In this document: piece after piece, positions 24,825-34,315 of the stretch
Numbering within the stretch: position 1 is the stretch's first letter
Layout of the letters: every line of letters begins with the position of its first letter
Assembly (NCBI GenBank): GCA_900545525.1
Contig: UQZX01000007.1
Coordinates: forward strand, 43,581 to 107,580
Direction: 5' to 3'
Source: an uncultured Prevotella sp.
GTDB taxonomy: Bacteria; Bacteroidota; Bacteroidia; Bacteroidales; Bacteroidaceae
Length of the DNA stretch: 64,000 bases
The notes under the pieces: model-generated
The model's database searches: none
What the model was told of the DNA's origin: nothing
Seen by the model: only the letters and a program-made list of their open reading frames with translations
Translations under genes and position numbers: made by a program

Positions 24825-27800
24825 ATGGCAAAAGGATTATATAATGCCGAATACGAACATGACGCCTGCGGCGTGGGAATGGTCGTAAACATACACGGCA
24901 ATAAGAGTCACGAGCTTGTCAACAACGCGCTGAAAGTGCTCGAAAACATGCAGCACCGCGGTGCGGAAGGTGCCGACAACAAAACCGGGGACGGAGCGGG
25001 AATAATGCTGCAAATACCCCACGAATTCATATTATTACAGGGAATACCAGTTCCGGAGAAAGGAAAATACGGCACAGGCATCGTCTTCATGCCGAAAGAC
25101 GCGGCAAGACAGCAGGCAATCCTAAGCATAATGATAGAAGAGACGGAACGTGAGGGGCTGTCACTGATGCACCTGCGCAACGTGCCCACAAACCCGTCGT
25201 GCCTCGGAGAGACGGCACTGCAGAGCGAGCCGGACATCAAACAGGTGTTCATAACAGGCGTAACGGACGACAAGGTGCCCGTGTTTGAACGCACATTATA
25301 TATAATAAGGAAGAAGATTGAACGCCGCATAACAGACAGCGACTTCTACATCTGCTCGCTGTCCAGCAAGAACATCGTATACAAGGGCATGCTGTCGAGC
25401 ATGCAGCTGCGGCAGTATTATCCAGACCTTACGAACAACTACTTTACAAGCGGACTGGCACTGGTCCACTCGCGCTTCTCAACCAACACCTTCCCGACAT
25501 GGAGTCTGGCACAGCCTTTCCGCCTTCTCGCCCACAACGGAGAGATTAACACAATACGCGGAAACAGGGGCTGGATGCAGGCACGTGAGAGCGTGCTCAG
25601 CTCGGGCGCACTGGGAGACATCAGGAGCATCACTCCCATCGTCCAACAGGGCATGAGCGACTCGGCAAGCCTTGACAACGTATTCGAGTTTTTCGTAATG
25701 AGCGGACTGTCATTGCCCCACGCCATGTCCGTAATGGTGCCCGAGAGCTTCAACGACAAGAACCCCATTTCGGAAGACCTGAAGGCTTTTTACGAGTATC
25801 ACTCAATACTTATGGAACCGTGGGACGGTCCGGCGGCACTGCTCTTCAGCGACGGGCGCTTTGCCGGAGGACTGCTCGACCGCAACGGCCTGCGCCCCGC
25901 GCGCTACACAATAACAAAGAGCGACACCATGGTTGTGGCGAGCGAGGTGGGCGTAATGGACTTCGAGCCGTCTGAGATAGCAGAGAAGGGTCGTCTGCAG
26001 CCGGGAAAGATACTGCTGATAGACACACAGGAGGGCAAGATTTACTACGACGGGGAGATAAAGGAGAGCCTCGCAAACGAGCATCCGTACCGCCGCTGGC
26101 TGTCAACAAACTGCATCCAGCTGGAGAAACTGCGCAGCGGGCGCAAGGTAAGCAACAGCGTCGACAACCTGATGCGCAACGAACTGATATTCGGCTACGG
26201 CAAGGAAGACATCGAAAACACCATTATTCCCATGTGCGTGAACGGTCAGGAGCCGACAGCAGCTATGGGCAACGACACTCCCTTGGCTGTTCTTAGCGAC
26301 CGGCCGCAGCTGTTTTTCAACTATTTCCGCCAGCAGTTCGCTCAGGTAACCAATCCTGCTATCGACTCGATACGCGAAAATCTGGTGATGTCGCTTACCG
26401 AATACATCGGGCGCGTAGGCTCCGGCATCCTCAATCCGGACGAAAGCAACTGCAAGATGGTGCGCCTTCCGCATCCCATTCTCAACAACACGCAGCTCGA
26501 CATACTGTGTAACATACGCTACAAAGGCTTCAACACCGTCAAGCTGCCCATGCTCTTCGAGTGTGCCAAGGGCGGCAACGGTCTCCGCACGGCACTCGAC
26601 AACCTCTGCAAGGAGGCAGAACGGAGCGTGGACGACGGCTACAACTACATCATCCTGTCAGACCGCGACGTCGACGGGAGCCATGCGGCAATCCCGTCGC
26701 TGCTCGCCGTGAGCGCAGTACACCACTATCTTATATCCGCCGGCAAGCGTGTGCAGACGGCACTCATCGTGGAAAGCGGCGAGATACGCGAGACGATGCA
26801 CGCCGCCCTGCTGCTCGGCTACGGCGCGTCGGCACTGTGCCCGTACATGGCGTTTGCCATAATGGACGACCTCGTACGGCGCGGGAAGATACAGGAGAAC
26901 TATGAGACGGCGGAGGCAAACTACATCAAGGCTGTGAAAAAGGCACTGCTCAAGATAATGGCGAAGATGGGTATCTCCACAATACGCTCATACCGCGGAG
27001 CCAAGATATTCGAGAGCATCGGTCTCTCGGAGACCCTCCTGAACAAATATTTCGGCACACAGGTATCCACCATAGGCGGCATCGGGACGGACATCATAGC
27101 CCGCGATGCCACGGCAATGCACGATATGGGCTTCGCCGGAGACATCAACACGGACTTCCTGCCCAACCACGGGCTGTTCCACTATCGCAAAGACGGCATC
27201 AGCCATGCGTGGAACCCGGAGACGATAGCGGCGCTCCAGCTTGCCACACGCACCGGCAGCTATGCCAAATACAAGGAGTTTACGCGTCTTGCCGACAAGA
27301 AGGAGAAGCCGATATTCATACGCGACTTCTTCAGTTTCAGGCGCGGCACGCCGATAGACATCGACAAGGTGGAGCCTGTCAGTAGCATCGTGAAACACTT
27401 CGTGGCAGGTGCCATGAGTTTCGGAGCACTGAGCAAGGAGGCACACGAGGCTATATGCCTTGCCATGAACAAGCTGGGCACGCGCTCGAACACAGGCGAG
27501 GGCGGTGAGGACCGCAGCCGCTTCAGCTCCGGGTACGACGGTATCTCCTTGTCGAGCAAGACAAAGCAGGTGGCAAGCGGACGCTTCGGGGTCACAGCCG
27601 AATATCTTGTCAACGCTGAGGAGATACAGATAAAGGTGGCGCAGGGCGCAAAGCCGGGAGAGGGCGGACAGCTGCCGGGCTTCAAGGTAAACGAGGTGAT
27701 AGCCCGCACGCGCCACTCCATACCCGGCATAAGCCTCATCTCTCCCCCGCCCCACCATGACATCTATTCCATAGAAGACCTCGCACAGCTTATATTCGAC

Positions 27801-29300
27801 CTGAAAAACGTCAATCCCAAGGCTGCGATAAGCGTCAAGCTGGTTGCCGAGAGCGGTGTGGGAACAATCGCCGCAGGCGTGGCAAAGGCAAAGGCAGACC
27901 TCATAGTGATATCCGGAGCCGAGGGAGGCACGGGCGCATCGCCGGCATCGAGCATGCGCTTTGCAGGCATATCGCCTGAAATCGGACTGAGCGAGACCCA
28001 GCAGACACTGATGAAAAACGGTCTGCGGGGAAAAGTGAGGCTGCAGGTCGACGGGCAACTGAAAACGGGGCGCGACATCATAGCCATGGCACTGCTCGGC
28101 GCGGAGGAGTTCGCCTTCGGCACATTGACGCTCATCGTGCTCGGCTGCGTCATGATGCGCAAGTGCAACATGAACACATGTCCGCTCGGAGTGACGACAC
28201 AAGCCCCGGAACTGAGGCGCCACTTCATGGGCAAATACGAATATCTTGTAAACTACTTCACCTTCCTTGCGCAGGAGGTACGCGAGTATCTGGCGGAAAT
28301 GGGATACTCAAGGCTCGATGACATCGTGGGACATACGGAACTGATAGAGACCGTGACGGATACCGGCAACTGCAAGCATGCCTCGCTGGACTTCAGCCGT
28401 ATGCTCGCAAGAGAGGACTGCCAGTGTGCCATGTACTGCAAGGACAGGCAGGAGCACGACATCGCCGACGTGCTTGACAGGCGGATAATAGCAGCCGCGC
28501 AGAAAGCCATTGACAACGGGGAGGAGGTAAATCTCGACTACGCAATCAAGAATACCGACCGCGCAACGGGAACCATGCTGAGCGGACTGATAGCCGAAAG
28601 GCATGGCGAAGCCGGTTTGCCGGACTCTACGATAAACATTAAGTTCAAGGGAAGTGCCGGACAGAGCTTCGGCGCATTCCTCGTAAAGGGAGTCAGCCTG
28701 AAGCTTGAAGGCGAGGCTAACGACTACTTCGGCAAGGGAATGAGCGGCGGACGAATAGCCATCCTGCCGCCGATAAGAAGCAACTTCAACGCCGAGGACA
28801 ACATCATAGCCGGCAACACGGGACTCTACGGAGCCACCGGCGGCGAGCTGTATGTAAACGGCAAGGTGGGCGAACGTTTCGGCGTGCGCAACTCCGGAGC
28901 CATTGCGGTAATCGAGGGAGCGGGCGACCACTGCTGCGAGTACATGACCGGCGGGCGCGTCGTCGTGCTGGGAGAGACCGGAAGGAACTTTGCGGCAGGC
29001 ATGAGCGGCGGCGTGGCGTATGTATGGGACAAGCACCACAACTTCGACTACTTCTGTAACATGGACATGGTGGAGATAAACCTCGTAGAGGAAAGCAGCC
29101 ACCGGAAGGAGCTGCACGAGCTTATCAGGCAGCACTACCTGTACACCGGCTCTAAGCTCGCCCGCACAATGCTCGACGACTGGAACCGTTATGCAGAGGA
29201 CTTCATACAAATCGTGCCGATAGAATACAAGCGGGTGCTGCAAGAGGAGCAGGTCAAGAAACTGCAACAGAAGATTGCGGACATGCAGAGAGACTATTAA
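24825..29300 (+). CDS. gltB: Glutamate synthase large subunit
   Basis: Makes two glutamates from glutamine and 2-oxoglutarate; 1491 residues, full length. Seen: a short propeptide ending before Cys15 (HDACGVGMVV), the N-terminal nucleophile of the glutaminase domain; a GHNGEINT-like segment AHNGEINTIRGNRGWM; the FMN/synthase domain with GEGGEDRSRF, KPGEGGQLPG and SPPPHHDIYSIEDLAQLIFD; the 3Fe-4S cysteines in CVMMRKCNMNTCPLGV near residue 1107; and the glycine-repeat C-terminal helix (GMSGGRIAILPP, GNTGLYGATGGELYVNGKVG). The partner GltD gene follows after a 240-base spacer full of repeats. Confidence 0.98.
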   Translation: MAKGLYNAEYEHDACGVGMVVNIHGNKSHELVNNALKVLENMQHRGAEGADNKTGDGAGIMLQIPHEFILLQGIPVPEKGKYGTGIVFMPKDAARQQAILSIMIEETEREGLSLMHLRNVPTNPSCLGETALQSEPDIKQVFITGVTDDKVPVFERTLYIIRKKIERRITDSDFYICSLSSKNIVYKGMLSSMQLRQYYPDLTNNYFTSGLALVHSRFSTNTFPTWSLAQPFRLLAHNGEINTIRGNRGWMQARESVLSSGALGDIRSITPIVQQGMSDSASLDNVFEFFVMSGLSLPHAMSVMVPESFNDKNPISEDLKAFYEYHSILMEPWDGPAALLFSDGRFAGGLLDRNGLRPARYTITKSDTMVVASEVGVMDFEPSEIAEKGRLQPGKILLIDTQEGKIYYDGEIKESLANEHPYRRWLSTNCIQLEKLRSGRKVSNSVDNLMRNELIFGYGKEDIENTIIPMCVNGQEPTAAMGNDTPLAVLSDRPQLFFNYFRQQFAQVTNPAIDSIRENLVMSLTEYIGRVGSGILNPDESNCKMVRLPHPILNNTQLDILCNIRYKGFNTVKLPMLFECAKGGNGLRTALDNLCKEAERSVDDGYNYIILSDRDVDGSHAAIPSLLAVSAVHHYLISAGKRVQTALIVESGEIRETMHAALLLGYGASALCPYMAFAIMDDLVRRGKIQENYETAEANYIKAVKKALLKIMAKMGISTIRSYRGAKIFESIGLSETLLNKYFGTQVSTIGGIGTDIIARDATAMHDMGFAGDINTDFLPNHGLFHYRKDGISHAWNPETIAALQLATRTGSYAKYKEFTRLADKKEKPIFIRDFFSFRRGTPIDIDKVEPVSSIVKHFVAGAMSFGALSKEAHEAICLAMNKLGTRSNTGEGGEDRSRFSSGYDGISLSSKTKQVASGRFGVTAEYLVNAEEIQIKVAQGAKPGEGGQLPGFKVNEVIARTRHSIPGISLISPPPHHDIYSIEDLAQLIFDLKNVNPKAAISVKLVAESGVGTIAAGVAKAKADLIVISGAEGGTGASPASSMRFAGISPEIGLSETQQTLMKNGLRGKVRLQVDGQLKTGRDIIAMALLGAEEFAFGTLTLIVLGCVMMRKCNMNTCPLGVTTQAPELRRHFMGKYEYLVNYFTFLAQEVREYLAEMGYSRLDDIVGHTELIETVTDTGNCKHASLDFSRMLAREDCQCAMYCKDRQEHDIADVLDRRIIAAAQKAIDNGEEVNLDYAIKNTDRATGTMLSGLIAERHGEAGLPDSTINIKFKGSAGQSFGAFLVKGVSLKLEGEANDYFGKGMSGGRIAILPPIRSNFNAEDNIIAGNTGLYGATGGELYVNGKVGERFGVRNSGAIAVIEGAGDHCCEYMTGGRVVVLGETGRNFAAGMSGGVAYVWDKHHNFDYFCNMDMVEINLVEESSHRKELHELIRQHYLYTGSKLARTMLDDWNRYAEDFIQIVPIEYKRVLQEEQVKKLQQKIADMQRDY

Positions 29301-29320
29301 ATTACGAGTTTTGAATTACG

Positions 29321-29501
29321 AATTATGAGTTGTCGGAACGTTGTTCCGATGACGAATTATTGAATTTTAAATTACTGTTAAAAGTATATTCATTTATCTT
29401 TAACAATAAATCATTCTTAATTATACATCGGAACAACGTTCCGACAACTCATAATTTGTAACTCAAAAATCGTAATTACACATCGGAACAACGTTCCGAC
29501 A
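29321..29501. repeat. Inverted-repeat element in the gltB-gltD gap, module e
   Basis: The arms 29321-29351 and 29426-29456 are perfect 31-bp inverted copies. Each has the hairpin CGGAAC-GTT-GTTCCG. A third copy of the 21-bp core lies at 29481-29501 in the same direction as the second. The surrounding sequence is made of AATTCGTAATTC-like units. The whole gltB-gltD spacer is occupied by this element, so it will be transcribed in a gltBD message. Confidence 0.75.
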
Positions 29502-29540
29502 ATTCGTAATTCGTAATTCAAAATTCGTAATTCAAAAATC

Positions 29541-30884
29541 ATGGGAAATCCAAAAGCATTCTTAACAATACACCGCCAGGAGGCGGGATACCGCCCGTTG
29601 CACGACCGTATACACGACTTCGGCGAGGTGGAACAGACACTTAACGAGAAAGACAGACGCACGCAGGCATCGAGATGTATGGACTGCGGCGTGGCATTCT
29701 GCCACTGGGCATGCCCATTAGGCAACAAACCGCCGGAGTGGAACGACGCCCTTTACAAAGGCGACTGGGAACTGGCATACCGTCTGCTCAATGAAACGAA
29801 CGACTTTCCGGAGTTTACCGGACGCGTATGTCCAGCCTTATGCGAGAAAGCATGCGTGCTCAACCTTACGCACCACGAGCCTACGACAAACCGGGAGGAC
29901 GAATGCGCCATTACCGAACATGCCTTTGCGGAGAACTACATACGCATACACAGTCCAAAACGGAACGGGAAGCACGTCGCCGTGATAGGCGCGGGACCGG
30001 CGGGACTGACCGCGGCAAACCGCCTGAACCTGAAAGGCTATGAGGTGACCGTGTTCGACCGGAACGAAAACGCGGGCGGTCTGCTGCGCTACGGCATACC
30101 CAACTTCAAGCTCAACAAGGCTATAATAGACCGCAGGATAAGGCTGCTCGAAACTGAAGGCATCACGTTCTGCTATGGCAGGGACATCGACGTGACATCC
30201 CTGCCCGAAGGCTTCGATGCATACATCATAGCCACCGGCACGCCAACCGCACGCAACCTCGACGTTCCAGGGCGTGAACTTAGGGGCGTGCACCTTGCCC
30301 TCGACATGCTGGCACAGCAGAACAGAATACTTGCCGGTGCCGAGATAAGCAAGGATAAGCTGGTAAGCGCACGCGGGAAAGACGTATTGGTAATAGGCGG
30401 CGGAGACACGGGCAGCGACTGCATAGGCACCGCCCACCGTCAGGGTTGCCGCAGCGTGACACAGATAGAGATAATGCCAAAGCCGCCGGTGGGGCACGAC
30501 GACCCGGCAAACCCATGGCCGGCATATCCCCGGACACTGAAGACGACATCGAGCCACGAGGAAGGCTGCACGCGGCGGTGGAACCTCAACACGCTGAGAT
30601 TTGTCGGAAAAGACGGCAGGGTGACAGCTGCCGAGGTACAGGAGGTGGCATGGGAGCCTGCCGCAGACGGCGGACGCCCCGTAATGAAACCCGCAGGAAA
30701 GCCCGAGATGATAAAGGCAGACATGGTGCTGCTTGCCATGGGCTTCATCAAACCCGTGCAGCCGCAGTTTGCGGAGAACGTCTTCGTATGCGGCGACGCG
30801 GCAAACGGCGCCTCGCTTGTCGTACGGGCAATGGCAGACGGACGCAGGGCGGCAGCCGAGGCAGACAGGTATCTGAACAGCTGA
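29541..30884 (+). CDS. gltD: Glutamate synthase small subunit
   Basis: Supplies electrons from NADPH to GltB through FAD and two 4Fe-4S clusters; 447 residues. Seen: N-terminal cysteine clusters CMDCGVAFCHWACPLGNKPP and GRVCPALCEKACV, the FAD-binding GAGPAGLTAANRLNLKGYEV, and the NADP-binding VIGGGDTGSDCIGTA. The C-terminal GDAANGASLVVRAMADGRRA is the FAD-binding end of the family. Together with gltB and the glutamine synthetase at 35683 it forms the GS-GOGAT ammonium assimilation cycle. Confidence 0.97.
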   Translation: MGNPKAFLTIHRQEAGYRPLHDRIHDFGEVEQTLNEKDRRTQASRCMDCGVAFCHWACPLGNKPPEWNDALYKGDWELAYRLLNETNDFPEFTGRVCPALCEKACVLNLTHHEPTTNREDECAITEHAFAENYIRIHSPKRNGKHVAVIGAGPAGLTAANRLNLKGYEVTVFDRNENAGGLLRYGIPNFKLNKAIIDRRIRLLETEGITFCYGRDIDVTSLPEGFDAYIIATGTPTARNLDVPGRELRGVHLALDMLAQQNRILAGAEISKDKLVSARGKDVLVIGGGDTGSDCIGTAHRQGCRSVTQIEIMPKPPVGHDDPANPWPAYPRTLKTTSSHEEGCTRRWNLNTLRFVGKDGRVTAAEVQEVAWEPAADGGRPVMKPAGKPEMIKADMVLLAMGFIKPVQPQFAENVFVCGDAANGASLVVRAMADGRRAAAEADRYLNS

Positions 30885-30985
30885 CAACATCCATACAGGG
30901 CAAGGAAAAAGGCTTCTACACAAAAAGAACAAGGAACATAGCACGCGGCAGTAAGGACACACCGTCATGAAACATGCCGGAAATA

Positions 30986-31015
30986 ATAAAGGCGGAACAA
31001 ATGTTCCGCCTTTAT
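30986..31015. terminator. Bidirectional terminator between gltD and amt
   Basis: A 14-bp perfect stem (30986-30999 with 31002-31015) reads ATAAAGGCGGAACA and its complement. It lies between the convergent ends of gltD and amt. The flanking T-runs are short. Confidence 0.7.
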
Positions 31016-31077
31016 CGTGGACAATCCGTCCTATCTTAACATTAATCCTGAATATTCATCATCAACAACAGACATCA

Positions 31078-32331
31078 TCAGTTGTAGCAGCTCTCACCAT
31101 GCTCATAGATGTCCAACCCCTCTTCCTCTATACGTCTGTCAACACGCAGGCTGCTTATCCTGTTCAAGCCGGCGAAGAGTATCACGCCCGTGACCGCCGC
31201 CCAGGCATCTATGCAAAGTATTCCGAAGCACTGTGCGCCGAAAAATCCCCAGCCATGACCGTACAACACACCCGACTCAACAGACAGAAGTCCGGTAAGA
31301 ACGGTGCCCAATATGCCGCATACACCATGCACGGAGCTTGCGCCGACAGGGTCGTCGACATGCAGCCGGGCATCGATGAACTCTATCGAGAACACCAGTA
31401 CGACACCACACACGGCACCTGTTATAACAGCACCCACGGGCGACACGAGGTCACAGCCTGCCGTAATGCCCACAAGTCCGGCAAGAATGCCGTTGAGTGT
31501 GAGTGAAAACGACGGTTTGCCATACTTTATCCAAGTGACGAACATTGTTGCAACGCCGCCTGCAACTGCCGACAGGTTGGTTGTAAGAAACACATGGGAT
31601 ATCGCCATGCGGTTAACGCTGCCAGATGCCGCGAGCTGCGAGCCGGGGTTGAAACCGAACCACCCGAACCACAATATGAATACGCCGAGAGCCGCAACAA
31701 GAAGGTTATGCCCCGGTATGGCATGGCTCTTACCGTCCCTGCCATACTTGCCGAGACGCGGTCCCAGCACCATGGCACCGATGAAAGCCAGCACGCCGCC
31801 AACGGAGTGAACTACCGCCGAGCCGGCAAAGTCGTGGAACACAGTCCCGAACGTCTTCATCATGAAACTGCCGGCAGCCCCGTCGCAGAGCCATCCGCCG
31901 CCCCACGTCCAGTGACCCTCCACCGGATAGATGACAAGCGATATTACGACAGAATATATAACATACATGCTGAACTTGGTGCGCTCCGCCATTGCGCCCG
32001 ACACTATCGTAGCCGCCGTGGCACAGAACACCGTCTCGAACACGAGGAAACCCTCCACCGGAAGGTCGCCGGAGTAAAAAGACAGGTCGCCGAAGTTGGG
32101 CGTTCCGACAAAGCCCGTACCGTCATTGCCGAACATCATGCCGAAACCCGCGAACCAGAAGAGCAGCGATCCGAACATGAAGTCCACAAAATTCTTGAAC
32201 AGGATGTTAGCCGTGTTCTTCCCGCGGGTAAATCCTGCCTCGCAGAGAGCAAAGCCCGGCTGCATGAAAAACACCAGCATTGCCGCCAGCAACATCCACA
32301 CTGTATCTAAAGATATACACAAATCTGACAT
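31078..32331 (-). CDS. amt: Ammonium transporter
   Basis: Amt/MEP/Rh-family inner-membrane ammonium channel, 417 residues with about eleven hydrophobic helices. Seen: MLLAAMLVFFMQPGFALCEA at the N-terminus, FWFAGFGMMFG, the family stretch DFAGSAVVHSVGGVLAFIGA with a pore His, NPGSQLAASG and the C-terminal cytoplasmic tail that docks GlnK. The frame extends to a TTG at 32370, but the ATG at 32331 (MSDLCISLDTVW) is preferred because it gives the family's usual start and does not crowd the glnK stop. It lies directly behind glnK, which it should be regulated by. Confidence 0.95.
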   Translation of the reverse strand: MSDLCISLDTVWMLLAAMLVFFMQPGFALCEAGFTRGKNTANILFKNFVDFMFGSLLFWFAGFGMMFGNDGTGFVGTPNFGDLSFYSGDLPVEGFLVFETVFCATAATIVSGAMAERTKFSMYVIYSVVISLVIYPVEGHWTWGGGWLCDGAAGSFMMKTFGTVFHDFAGSAVVHSVGGVLAFIGAMVLGPRLGKYGRDGKSHAIPGHNLLVAALGVFILWFGWFGFNPGSQLAASGSVNRMAISHVFLTTNLSAVAGGVATMFVTWIKYGKPSFSLTLNGILAGLVGITAGCDLVSPVGAVITGAVCGVVLVFSIEFIDARLHVDDPVGASSVHGVCGILGTVLTGLLSVESGVLYGHGWGFFGAQCFGILCIDAWAAVTGVILFAGLNRISSLRVDRRIEEEGLDIYEHGESCYN

Positions 32332-32373
32332 AAAAAAAGCTTTTATTAAACCGTTTATAACCTTAAACAAACA

Positions 32374-32730
32374 CTATTTCTCCTGCTCCGCGTTGTACAG
32401 GGCGATGTCTCCGCGCTCTCCGGTGCGTATGCGTACAGAATCCGCCACAGGTATCACGAAGATGCGCCCGTCACCAATCTCTCCCGTATACGCCGCCTGC
32501 CGCACAGTCTCAATGACCTTCTCCGCGTTCTTGTCGCGCACGACTATGGATACCAGCGTGCGCTCAATTGAACTCGTGTCGTACATCACACCACGGTAGA
32601 TACGCGCCTGACGCGACTTTCCCACGCCGCGCACGTCGTAGTAAGAGAACCATTCAATGTCCACGGAAAGCAGCGCCTCCTTGACATCCTCAAACTTTGT
32701 CTTGCGTATTATCGCCTCAATCTTTTTCAT
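32374..32730 (-). CDS. glnK: PII nitrogen-signalling protein GlnK
   Basis: Small trimeric signal protein, 118 residues, that binds ATP/ADP and 2-oxoglutarate and blocks the ammonium channel when nitrogen is plentiful. Seen: N-terminal MKKIEAIIRKTKFEDVKEAL, the T-loop at about 37-55 (GKSRQARIYRGVMYDTSSIE) with a Tyr at position 50 where uridylylated Tyr51 sits in enteric PII, and the ATP-binding TGEIGDGRIFVIPV. It is 42 bases upstream of amt in the same direction, the standard glnK-amt pairing. Confidence 0.95.
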   Translation of the reverse strand: MKKIEAIIRKTKFEDVKEALLSVDIEWFSYYDVRGVGKSRQARIYRGVMYDTSSIERTLVSIVVRDKNAEKVIETVRQAAYTGEIGDGRIFVIPVADSVRIRTGERGDIALYNAEQEK

Positions 32731-33213
32731 AACAGATAGCTTTTATATATTTAAAATATTCGTCACAAACGTCAGCATTTTCCGTCTTAGAACATCATTA
32801 TGCCATATTCATGCCGCAAAATTACACCTTTCAGAAAGCAAAAGTATTGTTTTTATAACACTTTAATGCGTCAAACAGGTTTGGGATTACACTTTATCGC
32901 AACCTTGCGCCGCATGTATTAAGATTGAAAGAAAATCCTCTAAAAAGATTGCAGACTGTCAGAATTACACGCAGCATTGACAATTTATGCAACAAATATT
33001 AATATTTCACTTTACAAATTACATCTTTAAATCAATCCGTATATATTTACTTACAATCTGTCAGACATTCTCCCGTATATCCGCAAAACCGAAAGAAAAG
33101 TGTAAAAATTAACGTTTTATGTCAGCATAAACAGGTCTTTTCCGGCTAAAATGTTGTAATTTTGCATACGTTATCAGACAAAAAGAAATGTTTTAAGGTA
33201 AAAGCCAATCAAT
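32731..33213. promoter_or_regulatory. Divergent intergenic region glnK / dapF
   Basis: An AT-rich 483-base gap. On the minus strand TAATTTTG (32817-32824) could serve glnK. On the plus strand TAATTTTG (33157-33164) could serve dapF. Neither has a TTTG at the right spacing. CTGTCAGA occurs twice in direct orientation (near 32956 and 33058). I see no gene or convincing RNA. Confidence 0.45.
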
Positions 33214-34065
33214 ATGACACAATCGAAGACAGTGTTCACGAAGATGCACGGAGCAGGAAACGACTACATATACGTGAACACCTTATTATATAACATCGCC
33301 GATCCGTCTGCCACCGCCATAAAGTGGAGCGACCGCCACAAGGGCATAGGCAGCGACGGACTGGTTCTGATTGGCTATTCCGACACCATCGATGCCGACT
33401 ATTCCATGCGCATCTTCAATGCCGACGGCTCCGAGGCGATGATGTGCGGCAACGCATCAAGGTGCATAGGGAAATATCTCTACGAAAAAGGCATAACCGA
33501 CAAGACGTGCATACGGCTCAAGACACTTTCCGGAATAAAGGTGCTCCAGCTGCATATCGAGGACAGGAAGGTGACCAGTGTCACCGTAGACATGCTGTCG
33601 CCCACGCTTGCAGACAAGGCACAGATTGCCACGCCCGACGGCAGCATGACCGAAGGAACGCTGCACGCCGGCGGCAGGGAGTTCACCGGAACATTCGTAT
33701 CCATGGGCAATCCCCACTTCGTGACGTTCGTGGACGACATCGCGACGATAGACATCGCCGCATACGGGAGCATTCTTGAGCACGACAAGATATTTCCCGA
33801 CAGGTGCAACATCGAGTTCGCACAGGTGACCGCCAGTGGCGACATACGCACACGTGTGTGGGAACGCGGCAGCGGCATAACCATGGCATGCGGCACGGGA
33901 GCCTGCGCCACTGCCGTGGCGGCAGCGCTGACGGGAAGGAGCGGAAGGACAAGCCACATCCTGATGGACGGCGGGACGCTCTGCATAGAGTGGCGCGAGG
34001 ACAACGGGCACGTATACATGACGGGACCTGCCGAATTTGTATTCGACGGCGAGGCGGAGCCTTGA
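33214..34065 (+). CDS. dapF: Diaminopimelate epimerase
   Basis: Converts LL- to meso-diaminopimelate for lysine and peptidoglycan synthesis; 283 residues. Seen: [14 protein letters not shown] at the start, the first catalytic Cys in [31 protein letters not shown], and the second catalytic Cys in [15 protein letters not shown]. With the following dapL it provides the aminotransferase route in two consecutive genes. Confidence 0.96.
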   Translation: MTQSKTVFTKMHGAGNDYIYVNTLLYNIADPSATAIKWSDRHKGIGSDGLVLIGYSDTIDADYSMRIFNADGSEAMMCGNASRCIGKYLYEKGITDKTCIRLKTLSGIKVLQLHIEDRKVTSVTVDMLSPTLADKAQIATPDGSMTEGTLHAGGREFTGTFVSMGNPHFVTFVDDIATIDIAAYGSILEHDKIFPDRCNIEFAQVTASGDIRTRVWERGSGITMACGTGACATAVAAALTGRSGRTSHILMDGGTLCIEWREDNGHVYMTGPAEFVFDGEAEP

Positions 34066-34129
34066 AAAAAGGCAAAAAGGGCATACGGGCACGGCGCACA
34101 AAAGCTGAGTCATAACATCTTGATATCCA

Positions 34130-34227
34130 ATGCGTTGCAAAAGGACATCTTTCAGCCTCCAATATGCCGCCTCTTAGCCCCTGAAAGGGCACCTCTTGGA
34201 AGCCAAAAGGGCATCTCTTGGAAAACG
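34130..34227. repeat. Degenerate 22-bp tandem repeats, array 3
   Basis: Four to five imperfect 22-bp units lie between dapF and dapL, for example GACATCTTTCAGCCTCCAAT, GCCGCCTCTTAGCCCCTGAA, GGCACCTCTTGGAAGCCAAA and GGCATCTCTTGGAAAACGCC. They share period and consensus with the arrays at 16013 and 24395 and lie within the dapF-dapL transcript. Confidence 0.7.
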
Positions 34228-34315
34228 CCCGCAAACATGCCTGTCCGAAGAAGTACAAAAACGGCAGGCGGGACGCACACCGGCAACGGCAAACTTAACA
34301 ACAATATAAAGAAAC

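Noticed and set aside
31078..32370. Upstream TTG start for amt
   Set aside because: It adds 13 unusual residues and begins 4 bases from the glnK stop; the ATG at 32331 gives the usual family start.
32825..32920. Sigma-54 promoter before glnK
   Set aside because: The best candidate, around 32899-32912, has the wrong spacing between the two elements.
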